A stretch of DNA of 64,000 nt from JANJTB01 sp032027125 (GTDB lineage: Bacteria; Bacteroidota; Ignavibacteria; Kapaibacteriales; UBA2268), in contig JAVSMQ010000001.1 of the NCBI GenBank assembly GCA_032027125.1, forward strand, positions 1 to 64,000, in the 5' to 3' direction. The notes beneath the pieces were generated by a model, which ran no database searches, had not been told where the DNA came from, and saw only the letters and a list, made by a program, of their open reading frames with translations. The first letter of the stretch is position 1; every line of letters begins with the position of its first letter. This document shows, in pieces, positions 63,881-64,000 of this stretch. Both the position numbers and the translations under genes were made by a program.

Positions 63881-64000
63881 TTAACTGCTTATATTCTCAA
63901 TATATTCTTTTACTTTCTCCATATACCATTGCGGAGTGCTTGTTGCACCGGAAATACCGACGGTGTTTGAATTATCGAACCATAAGTTTTCAATTTCGCT
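63881..64000 (-). CDS. ispH: 4-hydroxy-3-methylbut-2-enyl diphosphate reductase, C-terminal 39 residues
   Basis: Read from the right window edge leftward, the frame ends ...VGISGATSTPQWYMEKVKEY plus nine residues and a stop at 63881. VG-(I/V)-(S/T)-x-GA-S-T/A-P is the C-terminal active-site motif of IspH, the last enzyme of the MEP isoprenoid pathway, and the length after it is typical. The rest of the gene lies outside the window. Confidence 0.8.
   Translation of the reverse strand, partial: SEIENLWFDNSNTVGISGATSTPQWYMEKVKEYIENISS

Overview
The window is AT-rich and comes from an uncultured-looking member of the Bacteroidota/Chlorobiota/Ignavibacteriota/Kapabacteria branch (FCB group). The evidence is an 11-subunit complex I operon without nuoEFG, a secreted protein with a type IX secretion C-terminal sorting domain, a PorW/SprE-like TPR lipoprotein, tandem TPR-SpoIIE phosphatases, and promoters of the Bacteroidota form TTTG-N19-21-TAnnTTTG. 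Two ambiguous bases (8827, 8889) and a one-base frameshift near 63120 indicate draft-quality sequence. No rRNA, tRNA or CRISPR array was recognised.

Layout. 1-3486: very AT-rich restriction-modification module: 5'-truncated adenine methyltransferase, a PD-(D/E)xK nuclease, a 35-codon tail-like ORF and an unknown helical protein. 3487-4018: 141-bp repeats, a scar of a phosphatase gene end, then a good promoter. 4019-16171: probable seven-gene operon with an MpaB/latex-clearing-type haem oxygenase, a 7-TM protein resembling Pyr4/PaxB membrane terpene cyclases, one membrane-sensor SpoIIE phosphatase and four TPR-sensor SpoIIE phosphatases joined by 4-bp stop/start overlaps. 16212-23374: housekeeping genes (PHP phosphoesterase, proS, yjbQ, uvrA, a lipoprotein). 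23664-28608: envelope genes (beta-barrel, thioredoxin-like lipoprotein, acidic-tailed protein, TPR lipoprotein). 28759-36321: MoxR/DUF58/DUF4350/DUF4129/SpoIIM operon ending in a guanine-deaminase-like gene, with a divergent RDD gene.

37093-38570 is a gene-free block made of ~370-bp tandem repeats followed by a strictly 21-bp-periodic array. Next come a T9SS-exported beta-propeller protein, umuC overlapping a GT39 glycosyltransferase, a palindromic MITE-like element, a TPR histidine kinase, a MIO-type ammonia-lyase with Cys in place of the MIO serine, purN and a threonine/serine dehydratase. 49335-60248 holds nuoABCDHIJKLMN with its own promoter and terminator. The last 3.7 kb has small secreted proteins, two more 21-bp arrays (one an inverted relative of the first), a frameshifted methyltransferase and the 3' end of ispH.

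Points most worth following are the oxygenase/7-TM pair at the head of the phosphatase operon, the homogenised phosphatase array and its gene-end scar, the 21-bp phased arrays, and the Ala-Cys-Gly lyase.
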